A stretch of 5,656 bases of DNA from Planctomycetota bacterium. GTDB lineage: Bacteria; Planctomycetota; UBA1135; UBA2386. Position numbers and translations under genes: made by a program. The notes under the pieces were generated by a model, which was given only the letters and a program-made list of their open reading frames with translations, was not told the DNA's origin and did not search any database. Below, one piece after another: positions 1 through 5,656 of the stretch. The stretch is taken from the NCBI GenBank assembly GCA_016793305.1, contig JAEUHU010000066.1:1-5656 (forward strand), written 5' to 3'. Position 1 is the stretch's first letter. The number at the start of each line of letters is the position of its first letter.

Positions 1-980
1 TCTTCGCCGGCGGCGATCTGCGAACGCATGCGCGTGTCGGCCTCGAGGTTCTTGATCTTCTGGTAGTCGAGGATGCCGAGGTGGCCGCTGCGGAACGCTT
101 CGGCCATCGCCTGCGGCACTTCGGCCTCGGCGAGCACCAGCTTGGCGCGGTTCGCGGCGATCTCGGCGATGTTCTCCTGCTCGGCGGCGACGGCCATCGC
201 GCGCCGGCTCTCGGCGGCGGCCTGCGCGACCCGCTTGTCGGCTTCGGCCTGGTCGGCCTGCAGGCGCGCGCCGATGTTGTCGCCGATGTCGACGTCGGCG
301 ATGTCGATCGACAGGATCTCGAACGCGGTGCCGGCGTCGAGGCCCTTGCCGAGCACGCCCTTGCTGATGCGGTCGGGGTTCTCGAGCACGTCCTTGTGCG
401 TCTCCGAGCTGCCGATCGTCGAGACGATGCCCTCGCCGACGCGCGCGATGATCGTCTCCTCGGTGGCGCCACCGACCAGGCGCTTGATGTTGGTGCGCAC
501 CGTGACGCGCGCCTTGGCGAGCACCTGGATGCCGTTCTTCGCCATCGCCGCGACCTTGCCGTCCGGCGGGCAGTCGATCACCTTCGGCGTCACCGAGGTC
601 TGCACGGCGTCGAGCACGTCGCGACCCGCGAGGTCGATCGCCGCCGCCTGGCGGAAGTCGAGGCCGAGGTTGGCGCGGTCGGCGGCGATCAGCGCCTGCA
701 CGACGTTCAGCACGCGGCCGCCGGCGAGGTAGTGCGCTTCGAGGTCGCGCACGTTCAGCGGCAGGCCGGCCTGGGTCGCCGAGATGGCCCCGCGCACGAT
801 CACCGCCGGGTTGACCTTGCGCAGCGACATGCCGACCAGTTGGAACAGGCCGATCTTGGTGCCCGACATGTACGCCTGGACCCAGAGGTTCAGGAAGCGC
901 AGCAGGACCAGGACCAGCAGGACGAGCAGGACGAGGGCGCCGATCAGCACCCAGTGGATCAGATCGAGATCAGCGAGCAT
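1..980 (-). CDS. floA: Flotillin-like protein FloA (3' end cut by window edge)
   Basis: This is a membrane-microdomain scaffold of the SPFH/flotillin family. FloA proteins oligomerise at the inner face of the membrane and organise functional membrane microdomains. The reading frame gives 326 residues to the window edge, against about 331 in Bacillus FloA, so only a few codons should be missing. An N-terminal hydrophobic segment (about residues 9-30) is followed by the SPFH core with family signatures: EAHYLAGG (81-88), [11 protein letters not shown] (113-123), [20 protein letters not shown] (167-186), [20 protein letters not shown] (210-229). An Ala/Glu-rich coiled coil (about 244-295) and the C-terminal [12 protein letters not shown] stretch (305-316) follow. 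The ATG at 980 places the hydrophobic segment exactly as in the family. No clear Shine-Dalgarno is seen before it. It lies 38 bp after the nfeD-like gene, the arrangement of yqeZ-floA in Bacillus, so co-transcription is likely. Identity is near certain from recalled family sequence. Confidence 0.96.
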   Translation of the reverse strand, partial: MLADLDLIHWVLIGALVLLVLLVLVLLRFLNLWVQAYMSGTKIGLFQLVGMSLRKVNPAVIVRGAISATQAGLPLNVRDLEAHYLAGGRVLNVVQALIAADRANLGLDFRQAAAIDLAGRDVLDAVQTSVTPKVIDCPPDGKVAAMAKNGIQVLAKARVTVRTNIKRLVGGATEETIIARVGEGIVSTIGSSETHKDVLENPDRISKGVLGKGLDAGTAFEILSIDIADVDIGDNIGARLQADQAEADKRVAQAAAESRRAMAVAAEQENIAEIAANRAKLVLAEAEVPQAMAEAFRSGHLGILDYQKIKNLEADTRMRSQIAAGE

Positions 981-1018
981 GGCAGGTTGGGTTGGAGGTC
1001 ATGGAATCAGGTCGACGC
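981..1018 (-). other. Intra-operon spacer between the nfeD-like gene and floA
   Basis: These 38 bp separate the TGA of the nfeD-like gene from the ATG of floA. I see no purine-rich Shine-Dalgarno next to the floA ATG: the transcript-sense bases just upstream are C-rich (CCAACCCAACCTGCC). There is also no terminator hairpin. This fits one transcript, with floA translation starting by coupling or from a leader without a Shine-Dalgarno. Confidence 0.6.
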
Positions 1019-3097
1019 TCACCGGCGGCCGACGACGACCCGGTTGGCGGTGACGTCGAGCACCACCACCGGCACGTCGGCGTCGAGCATCTCGCCGCGG
1101 GTGGTGACGTCGACCTTGCGGCCGTCGATGCGGGCGTAGCCGGCGGGGCGCAGCGGCGTCAGCGTGACGCCTTCTTTCTGCAGCAGGGAGGACAGTGCGG
1201 CATCGGCGGCAGCCGCCGTGCCCGCGGTGCCGTCGAGGATCAGTTCCTTGCCGAGCTTGGTCTTCGGCAGCAGCTTGAACGACGCCATCAGCACGAGCGG
1301 CGTCAGCACCGCTTCGGTGCCGACGATGATCGCGCCGAACGTCACCGAGGTCTGGAAGGCGACGAACACCGCGCTGAACAACGCGACGCCGGCCAGCGCC
1401 AGGATCACGCCGAACGACACCAGCATCACCTCGGCGACCAGCAGCGCCAGCCCGACGATCAGCAGCAGCAGCACGACGCCGGCGCTGCCGCGCTGGCCAG
1501 AGTCACGGCCAGAGTCACGGCCAGCGTCACGGCCGGTCGCTCCGGACGTCTCCGGGTCGACGGCGGCGACGACCACGAGGTTGACGTTCACGTAGAGCAC
1601 GCGCACCTTCGTGCCGGCGGCGACGAACTCGCCTTCGGTCGCGACGTCGATGCGCTGGCCGTCGATCTCCATCGCCCCCGACGGGCGCAGCACGGTCACG
1701 GCGGTGCCGGTGCGGCCGACCAGAGCGGTCAGGCCCGGATCGATGCCGAGGCCGCTGCCACCGCCCGCGGGGCTCGGCACCAGCGGCGGCGGCGTCAGGA
1801 ACACCCGGTTGAAGAACGGCAGCTTCGGCAGGATGCGCCACAGCACCGCCCCGAGCACGAGCACCGAGACGAACAGCAGCGTCAGCTGCCAGAGGTTGGT
1901 CAGGAACAGCCCTTCCTCGACGGCATTGCTCGGCAGCACGAACGACTGGCGGCTCAGCACCAGGGCCATCACCAGGAACAGGAAGCCGAGGCCCCCGAAG
2001 ACGATCGTGCCGGGCAGCAGGAAGATCTCGACGGCGATCGCGGCGAGCCCGAGGAAGAACACCAGGATCTCGGTGATCTCCGCGAGACCGACCAGGTAGC
2101 TGTAGAACAGCGCCAGGCTCAGGAAGATCACGCCGAACAGGCCGGCGAAGCCGATGCCCGGGGTCTTCAGCTCGACGATCAGCAGCACGAAGCCCACCAC
2201 CAGCAGGAACGGCTGCAGCATCTCGAGCCAGCCGACCATGCGCTCGGCCCAGTTGACCGTGAGTTCGCCGATCGTCTGCGGATCGACCGTCAACGCCTCG
2301 GCCAGCAGGTCGAGCCCGGTGAGGGCCGTGGCCAGCCGGAACTCGTCGGCCTGCGCCGCGGACAGGATCAGCGGGTTCGGCAGCGCCTGGTCGCCGAACA
2401 CCTTGGTACCGGCGGCCTGGAGCGCGGTGACTTCGTCGGCGGTCAGCACTTTCTGGCGCTCGATGCCGCCTTCGCGCACGGTCGCCAGCACGATCTTCAC
2501 GCGCGGATCGACCATCGCCAGCGCCAGCTTCTCGGCGTCGGGCGTCAGCTTCGGATCGCGCCGCGCGAGCCGTGCGGCCATGGCCTCGCGCAGCCCGTCG
2601 AGGCGCTGGGCCATCGCCTCGTCGGGATTGCTGGCGAGCATCTCCAGCCATTCCTGCTCTGGCTTCACCACCTCGCCCCACTGGGCGTTCGGCAGCACGA
2701 ACACCTTCTGGCAGACGAGTGCCAGGGCCGCCGCACCGTGCGTGACCCGGCCCCGCAGCACGGCGACGGTGCTCACCTTGCTCGTCTGCAGGTGGTCGAG
2801 CAGGCTCTGCAGGTCCTCGTCGTCCTGGGTGCCGACCTCGTCGAGCCGGAACACCACGTTCGAGCACCCGCGGGCTTCCGCTTCGCGGAGCGAGCGATGG
2901 CAGCGGGCCAGTTCCTGAGTGCCGAGCTTGCCGGTCAGGCTGACCACCAGCACCCTCGGTTCCACCGCCGCCGGGGCAGCCTTCGGATCGCTCAGGTCGA
3001 CCCGCTGGACCGGGCCGCCGCAGGCGGCCTGACCGACCGAGAGCAGCAGCAGCACGAGCCAGGCGAACCGGCTCACCCACGTTCCACGACTAGACAT
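1019..3097 (-). CDS. Long NfeD-family membrane protein with a second, fused NfeD module
   Basis: NfeD proteins are membrane partners of flotillins; long forms carry a ClpP-like serine protease domain. From the ATG at 3097 it is 692 residues (GTGs at 3106 and 3103 are alternatives adding three or two residues). In order: a signal peptide with Arg residues then WLVLLLLSV, ending AAC near residue 26 (an imperfect lipobox, with Gln at -3); a ClpP-like domain (about 48-272) including VVFRLDEVG, LALAMVDP and ILSAAQADEFRLA; about five membrane segments (289-421); an OB-fold (about 461-510); a Gly/Arg/Asp/Ser linker (514-538); three more membrane segments (539-606); and a second OB-fold (640-692). 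Bacillus YqeZ is about 437 residues with one such module, so this looks like a long NfeD fused to a short one. The usual nucleophile serine seems replaced by His (about residue 120). It is followed at 38 bp by floA, so it probably acts with FloA in the membrane. The family call is firm; the loss of protease activity is inferred. Confidence 0.92.
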   Translation of the reverse strand: MSSRGTWVSRFAWLVLLLLSVGQAACGGPVQRVDLSDPKAAPAAVEPRVLVVSLTGKLGTQELARCHRSLREAEARGCSNVVFRLDEVGTQDDEDLQSLLDHLQTSKVSTVAVLRGRVTHGAAALALVCQKVFVLPNAQWGEVVKPEQEWLEMLASNPDEAMAQRLDGLREAMAARLARRDPKLTPDAEKLALAMVDPRVKIVLATVREGGIERQKVLTADEVTALQAAGTKVFGDQALPNPLILSAAQADEFRLATALTGLDLLAEALTVDPQTIGELTVNWAERMVGWLEMLQPFLLVVGFVLLIVELKTPGIGFAGLFGVIFLSLALFYSYLVGLAEITEILVFFLGLAAIAVEIFLLPGTIVFGGLGFLFLVMALVLSRQSFVLPSNAVEEGLFLTNLWQLTLLFVSVLVLGAVLWRILPKLPFFNRVFLTPPPLVPSPAGGGSGLGIDPGLTALVGRTGTAVTVLRPSGAMEIDGQRIDVATEGEFVAAGTKVRVLYVNVNLVVVAAVDPETSGATGRDAGRDSGRDSGQRGSAGVVLLLLIVGLALLVAEVMLVSFGVILALAGVALFSAVFVAFQTSVTFGAIIVGTEAVLTPLVLMASFKLLPKTKLGKELILDGTAGTAAAADAALSSLLQKEGVTLTPLRPAGYARIDGRKVDVTTRGEMLDADVPVVVLDVTANRVVVGRR
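1501..1536. repeat. 12-bp in-frame tandem repeat (3 copies) in the NfeD linker
   Basis: On the plus strand the unit agtcacggccag occurs twice exactly (1501-1512, 1513-1524), followed by a third copy with two changes (1525-1536). The preceding bases ggccag (1495-1500) look like a partial further unit. Read on the minus strand inside the nfeD-like gene, each unit adds four residues of a Gly-Arg-Asp-Ser/Ala pattern, forming the flexible linker between the first OB-fold and the second membrane block. The unit is a multiple of three, so gain or loss of copies keeps the frame. Linker length could therefore vary between strains by replication slippage. Confidence 0.85.
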
Positions 3098-3213
3098 CGT
3101 CACCACGGCAGAGGTTTAGCAGACCCTGTAGGCCTTGGCAGCGACCAACTGTCGAAGGACGGCGAGGAACTTCGGCGTCAATCGCGGCCGGCCGGGCGAC
3201 CGATAGGCGAGCC
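3098..3213. other. Divergent intergenic region between the nfeD-like gene and the HEAT-like gene
   Basis: About 116 bp lie between the two outward-facing starts, so promoters for both the nfeD-floA operon and the plus-strand gene should lie here or within the gene ends. The part next to nfeD (about 3100-3150) is less GC-rich than the surrounding coding DNA, as expected for a promoter. I could not find a convincing -35/-10 pair with normal spacing, nor an operator palindrome. Before the GTG at 3214 the sequence aggcga sits at about Shine-Dalgarno distance, but it is a weak match. Confidence 0.4.
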
Positions 3214-4131
3214 GTGGTGCGGTCCGGCAACCCAGGCCCCGAACGTCACGAGCGCAGCGCGGCGCTGGCCCTGCTCCGGGCCACCGCGGTGCTGCGTCAG
3301 CACCCGCACGCGGCGGCCCTGCACCACACCGCCCTTCGGCAGTGCCTCGACAGCGTGCAGGCTGGCACCAGGACGAAGCCGCTGCGGCTCGCCGTTCGGT
3401 CTTCGGGCCTGGTCGTGCCCGGCGAGGAAGGGATCGGCGACGCCCGGCTGCAGGCGCCGTTCGCGGCCCTGCACCGCGTCGGCGTCGGGGCGATCGAACT
3501 CGCCGCCGGGATCTCGGCCCTGGCCATCACCGTGCTGGTGCAACGGCTGGCCGACGTGCACGCCGAAGCCGACCCCGAAGCGTGCTACCGCCGGATCGCC
3601 GCGCCGGGGCTGGCCCAGGTTCGCCTGTGCGCCGGCACGATCGGCGACGGACCAGCACTCGCCGGGCTCGAGGCGTGGTTCCTGCCAGCCCCAGCACCGA
3701 TCGCGGTCACGCTGCGCCCGCTGGTCGCGCGTGAACTCGGCTGCAACCTCGCGGCGCTGGCGCTGCGCCAGCTGCTCGACGACCTCGAAGAGCGCCCACT
3801 GGCCAACGCCGAGGTGCTGACGACGCTGTTCGCGCGCACGCTCGGCGACGGCGACCTCGCCACCGCCAGCTGGCTGCTGGCCGAGACCGCGCACCACCCA
3901 CGCATCCCGGAAAGCGCGCACCAGCGACTGTGCTCGGCCGCCAACGCGCGCCTGGACGAGGCCTGGCTGCAGCAGCGGCTCGAGCAGGGCACGCGCGAGG
4001 AACTGACGCAGCTCGCCGCATTCGTGATGGAACTCGGCGACGACGCAGCGGAACGGTTCGCGCGGCTCGCGGCAGCCAGCGCGCAACCCTGGTCCCAGTG
4101 GCTGTGTGAGTTGCTGGGCCGGCCGGCCTGA
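3214..4131 (+). CDS. Hypothetical HEAT-like alpha-helical repeat protein
   Basis: No precise function is recognised. The 305-residue product is Ala/Leu-rich and reads as a chain of amphipathic helices. It has no signal peptide and no clear membrane segment, so it is probably cytoplasmic. Residues about 15-115 resemble, from memory, an N-terminal module found before HEAT repeats in large proteins of Myxococcota and Planctomycetota: a helix pair, a short strand pair (LRLAVRSSGLVVPGE, 57-71), then LHRVGVGAIELAAGIS (86-101), where the usual pattern is a Gly-Val/Ile pair, a hydrophobic strand and a Gly-containing turn. Residues about 170-300 form HEAT/TPR-like helical pairs (LAALALRQLLDDLEE, ATASWLLAETAHHP). 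Family members I recall are often longer, so this may be a compact version. The start is GTG at 3214 or 3217; the frame is open upstream but offers no ATG. The gene is divergent from nfeD and convergent with the toroid gene, hence probably monocistronic. Coding is supported by balanced composition and GC-rich third positions; antisense frames are Arg/Pro-rich shadows. Confidence 0.7.
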   Translation: MVRSGNPGPERHERSAALALLRATAVLRQHPHAAALHHTALRQCLDSVQAGTRTKPLRLAVRSSGLVVPGEEGIGDARLQAPFAALHRVGVGAIELAAGISALAITVLVQRLADVHAEADPEACYRRIAAPGLAQVRLCAGTIGDGPALAGLEAWFLPAPAPIAVTLRPLVARELGCNLAALALRQLLDDLEERPLANAEVLTTLFARTLGDGDLATASWLLAETAHHPRIPESAHQRLCSAANARLDEAWLQQRLEQGTREELTQLAAFVMELGDDAAERFARLAAASAQPWSQWLCELLGRPA

Positions 4132-4157
4132 GAGGACCGCTGGTCGGCGCGGCCCGT
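4132..4157. other. Convergent intergenic gap
   Basis: These 26 bp separate the stop codons of two converging genes. A small inverted repeat, GACC-GCT-GGTC (4135-4145), lies here with no T-tract on either side. It is too weak to call an intrinsic terminator. Any transcription end here would need Rho or rely on converging transcription. Confidence 0.35.
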
Positions 4158-5656
4158 TCACCGCGGCCCGGCCAGCACGTCGAGGCACAACAGCGCCATC
4201 GCGGTGCCATAGGCGCGGCCGAGCTCGTGGCTGTCGACGAACGCGCCGTCGATCTCCGGCAGGTCGAGCACCAGCGCGCGCTGTCGCGCGACCAGCGCCG
4301 TGCGCGCCTCGCCGGCCGACAAGCGCATGGTCGCTTCGCTGCGGGCCAGCATGTCGAACCAGAAGAAGAACCCGCCGTAGCCGTGCTGGTCGGCGTGGTC
4401 GTCGTACTTGCGGACCGCGGCGAGCAGGTCGTGGTGGCGGAACCCGGTCTCGACCGCGTGCTGCAGGCGGGTCTCGTCGGAGCGCTCGAACAGGAACAGC
4501 CCGAGCTCGCACAGCGGCATGCGCCCGGCGGCGGCCGGCAGCGACGCGCGCGGCTTGCCGTTCTTCGTGTGCGAGTAGGTGTAGGCGCCCTCGGCGGTGC
4601 GGTTCTGCAGCAAGGCGGCGAGCCCCCGGTCGATCGCCTTCTGGTCGACCTCCACGCCCACCTGCCGGGCCCCGTGCAGCGCCTGCAGCGCGGTCGCGAT
4701 CGCGAACGGATTGCCGTACTCGTGGAACCACACGCCGGTCTCGGGCTGCAGCGCCAGCAGCGCGCCGACCGAGCGCTGCAACACCGGCCGGATCGCGGCC
4801 GCGTCGGCGGGGCGCCGCGCCTGCCAGGCGAGCAGGAAGCGCAGCGCGTAGGCGCGCGCCCACAGGATCTCGTCGCGGTCCGAAAGCGCGAGCCAGTGCG
4901 CCTGCTCGACGTTGGTGCGGATCGCCACCAGCATCGCTTCGAGCCGGGCGAGGGTCGACGGCGGGAACTGCACCAACGCCTGTCGGTGGCGATCGGCGGC
5001 GGCGAGCAGGGCTTCGCCGACGAGGCAGGTCACCGCGGCGTGCACGTTCGGCAGGCTGTCGGTGCCGCCGAAGTCGTAGATGCTGTCGCGCACCACCCCG
5101 TCGCCGTCGTCCATCGCCAACAGGAACGACGCCCCGCGCAGCCACAGCTCGGGCTCACCGTAGACGCCGGGCGCGCGGGTGCCGTCGCTCGGTCGCGTCG
5201 GGCACGCGACGGCCGGCAGCGGCAGGTAGTCCTCGAAGCCGTGCCCGAACGGCCCGTGCCCGTCGGCCTCCAGTGCCGCCTTCCACGCCAGTGGCTCGTC
5301 GGGCAGCAGCTCGGCGAGCTGGCGCCAACGGGCGATCGCCGCCGGGCGCCGGCCACTGCGGCAGAGCGCCGCGCCCGCGAGCCAGTCGGCCTCGGCGGCG
5401 ACCGCGGCGGCCGGCCCGCGCGCCAACACCGCGTCGCAGCGGGCGATCGCCTGGTCCGGTTCGCCGCGCCGGTAGGCGTCCCACGCTTCGCGCAACGCCG
5501 GGTTGCCCGGGAAGCCCTCGCTCGCCTGGTGCACCAGCTGGCGCAGCGGCGCCTCGAACCACTCCGGATGCAGCGTGGTGATCTGCGCCACCGCGAGCAG
5601 CACCGTGCCGTCGCCGTCGAGCACCAGGTAGCCGGGTTCGACGAAGCGCTGGCGGA
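4158..5656 (-). CDS. TPR plus alpha/alpha-toroid (prenyltransferase/squalene-cyclase-fold) protein, 5' end cut by window edge
   Basis: The frame stays open to the right edge (about 498 codons), and the upstream residues RQRFVEPGYLVLDGDGTVLL read like the end of a thioredoxin-like domain. The GTG at 5624 is therefore probably internal and the true start lies outside the window. Counting from that GTG: residues about 45-115 look like TPR helices (AWDAYRRGEPDQAIARCDAV, then a WLAGAALCRSGRRPAAIARW pair). Residues about 160-484 form an alpha/alpha toroid with repeated units of helix plus a Gly/aromatic turn: ASFLLAMDDGDG, GVWFHEYGNPFAIATALQAL (297-316), AEGAYTYSHTKNG, GYGGFFFWFDMLARSEAT, and DGAFVDSHELGRAYGTAMAL (459-478). 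No DxDD squalene-hopene cyclase motif and no obvious protein-prenyltransferase zinc site are seen, so a terpenoid reaction is not supported. It could bind or modify a protein or polysaccharide; the substrate is unknown. It ends 26 bp from the convergent plus-strand gene. Confidence 0.75.
   Translation of the reverse strand, partial: RQRFVEPGYLVLDGDGTVLLAVAQITTLHPEWFEAPLRQLVHQASEGFPGNPALREAWDAYRRGEPDQAIARCDAVLARGPAAAVAAEADWLAGAALCRSGRRPAAIARWRQLAELLPDEPLAWKAALEADGHGPFGHGFEDYLPLPAVACPTRPSDGTRAPGVYGEPELWLRGASFLLAMDDGDGVVRDSIYDFGGTDSLPNVHAAVTCLVGEALLAAADRHRQALVQFPPSTLARLEAMLVAIRTNVEQAHWLALSDRDEILWARAYALRFLLAWQARRPADAAAIRPVLQRSVGALLALQPETGVWFHEYGNPFAIATALQALHGARQVGVEVDQKAIDRGLAALLQNRTAEGAYTYSHTKNGKPRASLPAAAGRMPLCELGLFLFERSDETRLQHAVETGFRHHDLLAAVRKYDDHADQHGYGGFFFWFDMLARSEATMRLSAGEARTALVARQRALVLDLPEIDGAFVDSHELGRAYGTAMALLCLDVLAGPR

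Noticed and set aside
901..940. Repetitive ccagga/cgagca stretch at the start of floA
   Set aside because: It is explained by Leu/Val codons of the FloA N-terminal membrane segment rather than by a separate repeat element.
992..3820. Very long plus-strand open frame (942 codons) antisense to the nfeD-like gene
   Set aside because: Its product is extremely rich in Gln, His, Arg, Asp and Glu with no hydrophobic core. It is the mirror of Leu/Val-rich membrane segments in GC-rich DNA, while the opposite strand encodes a recognisable NfeD.
4117..4128. GGCC repeated three times near the end of the helical gene, echoed by GGCCGGCC at 3186-3193
   Set aside because: Such palindromes are common by chance in DNA this GC-rich. 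Two copies flanking a gene are not evidence of a mobile element, and no terminal repeats or transposase are present.
4135..4145. Small hairpin GACC-GCT-GGTC in the convergent gap
   Set aside because: A 4-bp stem without a T-tract is too weak to call a terminator.
3178..5145. Long minus-strand open frame (655 codons) spanning two genes
   Set aside because: It runs antisense to the helical gene and out of frame within the toroid gene. Its composition is Arg/Gly/Pro/Ala-rich with no domain pattern, typical of a GC-rich shadow frame.
4106..5581. Plus-strand open frame of 491 codons opposite the toroid gene
   Set aside because: The translation is mostly Arg, Ala, Pro and Ser without structure, whereas the minus frame has coherent TPR and toroid patterns.

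Overview
This is a GC-rich window with strong G/C bias at third codon positions. It holds four protein genes and no RNA genes, insertion sequences or CRISPR arrays that I can see. No clear Shine-Dalgarno site precedes the two genes with well-supported starts. Three things together loosely suggest a high-GC Planctomycetota-like or related bacterium: a floA/nfeD membrane-microdomain pair, a HEAT-like helical protein, and a TPR plus alpha/alpha-toroid protein. No phylogenetic marker is present, so the assignment is tentative.

Region 1 (1-3097, minus strand) is a two-gene operon. The upstream gene is an nfeD-family membrane protein (3097 to 1019). After 38 bp comes floA, a flotillin-like scaffold protein (980 to the left edge, with only its last few codons missing). 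FloA matches the family very closely. The NfeD protein is the unusual gene of the window. It has the full long-NfeD plan: signal peptide, ClpP-like domain, membrane block and OB-fold. A second membrane block plus OB-fold is then fused to its end, and the nucleophile position of its ClpP-like domain appears to have lost serine. It is therefore more likely a scaffold partner of FloA than an active protease.

Region 2 (3098-3213) is a short divergent spacer with no convincing promoter motif. Region 3 (3214-4131, plus strand) is a stand-alone alanine/leucine-rich helical protein. Its N-terminal part resembles a module found at the front of bacterial HEAT-repeat proteins. Its function is unknown.

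Region 4 (4158 to the right edge, minus strand) converges on the helical gene with a 26-bp gap. It is the C-terminal part of a larger protein: the tail of a possible thioredoxin-like domain, a TPR-like stretch, then an alpha/alpha toroid of the prenyltransferase/squalene-cyclase fold without the cyclase DxDD motif. It has no evident link to the flotillin operon.
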